A DNA stretch of 15,063 bases, taken from the NCBI GenBank assembly GCA_020627525.1, contig JAHDGP010000020.1, forward strand, positions 8,396-23,458, written 5' to 3'. The notes under the pieces were generated by a model. The model saw nothing but the letters and a program-made list of their open reading frames with translations, ran no database searches and was not told the origin of the DNA. Origin of the DNA: Bacteroidota bacterium. GTDB lineage: Bacteria; Bacteroidota; Bacteroidia; Chitinophagales; UBA2359. Shown here piece by piece: positions 14,527 to 15,063 of the stretch (position 1 is the stretch's first letter; every line of letters begins with the position of its first letter). A program made the position numbers and the translations under genes.

Positions 14527-14865
14527 TTAAATTAATATCCAACGAATAAATAAAGCAGCTAAAGCAAGAAGTAGCCATATAAAAAGATTTTCTTCAGCAA
14601 CTCCTTGTGGCGTTTCCTTGTATCCAAAAAGCCAATCAAAAAAAGACTTACTTTTAGTTTTAGCAGTTACTAAGTAGACATCCGCACTGCACCGTTCGCA
14701 TTTTATTTTAGAAAAAGAATTTGCACATTTTCCACATGCGACTTTTTCTATTTTTTTGGTCTCTTCATTATTGGATATAGTTAGGTCTTCGCTGCCACAA
14801 TTGGAGCAACTTGTTAGCTTGTTTATTAGATCGCATTTGGCACAAACAATTTCGGCAAATGACAT
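14527..14865 (-). CDS. Tail-anchored zinc-ribbon protein
   Basis: This 112-residue protein has no named family that I recognise. Counting from the ATG, four CxxC knuckles are visible: CAKC (8-11), CSNC (20-23), CGKC (44-47) and CERC (56-59). That is enough for two zinc ribbons, each binding one Zn. A linker containing FFDWLFGYKE follows, and residues about 93-111 are one hydrophobic helix (LFIWLLLALAALFI) at the very C-terminus. The zinc-binding part is thus probably cytoplasmic, with the tail in the inner membrane. The frame continues to a GTG at 14886, but ATG at 14865 (MSFAEIVCAKC) is preferred. It converges on the TM2 gene, with a shared terminator 3 bp from its stop codon. Role unknown; such ribbons can bind nucleic acid or protein. 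Confidence 0.75.
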   Translation of the reverse strand: MSFAEIVCAKCDLINKLTSCSNCGSEDLTISNNEETKKIEKVACGKCANSFSKIKCERCSADVYLVTAKTKSKSFFDWLFGYKETPQGVAEENLFIWLLLALAALFIRWILI

Positions 14866-15063
14866 AATACGTGTGTTGTATTGCACTTGTAAAATGCAAA
14901 GGGTGTTGTGTTAACTCTTATCTATATTTTTTAGTAAAATAAAATGCTTACGAAGTGTAATTAAAGCAAAATATTTTAATCAATAAATATTCAAAATAAT
15001 AAATTCATTGTGTGTAGAATGGAATAAAATAATTAAATATATTTAATTGTTTATTCGGTTTCT

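Noticed and set aside
14866..14886. GTG-initiated extension of the zinc-ribbon protein
   Set aside because: Adds seven residues of no evident value; the ATG at 14865 starts just before the first CxxC.

Overview
The window looks like chromosomal DNA from a low-GC member of the Bacteroidota, probably a marine or environmental lineage in the Saprospiria/Flavobacteriia range (lineage is inference). The evidence is: two secreted proteins ending in the type IX secretion system (T9SS) C-terminal sorting domain, a GldN/PorN-like lipoprotein, a NagZ-type GH3/beta-lactamase fusion, a dut - sugar nucleotidyltransferase - TPR gene cluster of the kind found in this phylum, a TAnnTTTG promoter box, and a general lack of Shine-Dalgarno sequences.

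Layout, left to right. Positions 1-68 hold a tandem 24-bp repeat that runs off the left edge and supplies the last codons of a minus-strand secreted esterase (57-1328). Divergent from it is a 994-residue secreted GH3 glycosidase/serine beta-lactamase-type fusion (1614-4598). A 453-bp spacer follows, with four compact stem-loops; two of them sit inside a 10-bp outer stem. Next are a Uma2-family nuclease-like gene (5052-5711) and, 8 bp later, a GldN-like lipoprotein (5720-6274).

On the minus strand, 9545 to 6362 forms one transcription block: a T9SS-secreted metzincin metalloprotease, a small lipoprotein whose ATG overlaps the protease stop codon, then a tandem second copy of that lipoprotein. 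The duplicated unit of about 680 bp carries the lipoprotein gene, its own terminator and the last few codons of the protease. A terminator therefore lies between the two copies. This protease/lipoprotein module is the most unusual part of the window, and the lipoprotein family is not one I recognise.

After a 671-bp AT-rich spacer, the plus strand carries dut (10217-10648), a sugar-phosphate nucleotidyltransferase (10667-11665) and a secreted TPR protein (11800-13560). A lipoprotein-TM2 protein (13695-14459) follows, ending at a strong intrinsic terminator. A convergent tail-anchored zinc-ribbon protein (14527-14865) closes the window. The last 198 bp are AT-rich, with nothing I can name.

No tRNA, rRNA, CRISPR array or intact insertion sequence was seen. 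The cell-envelope theme is strong: secreted hydrolases, lipoproteins, a probable peptidoglycan-fragment glycosidase and T9SS-related parts.
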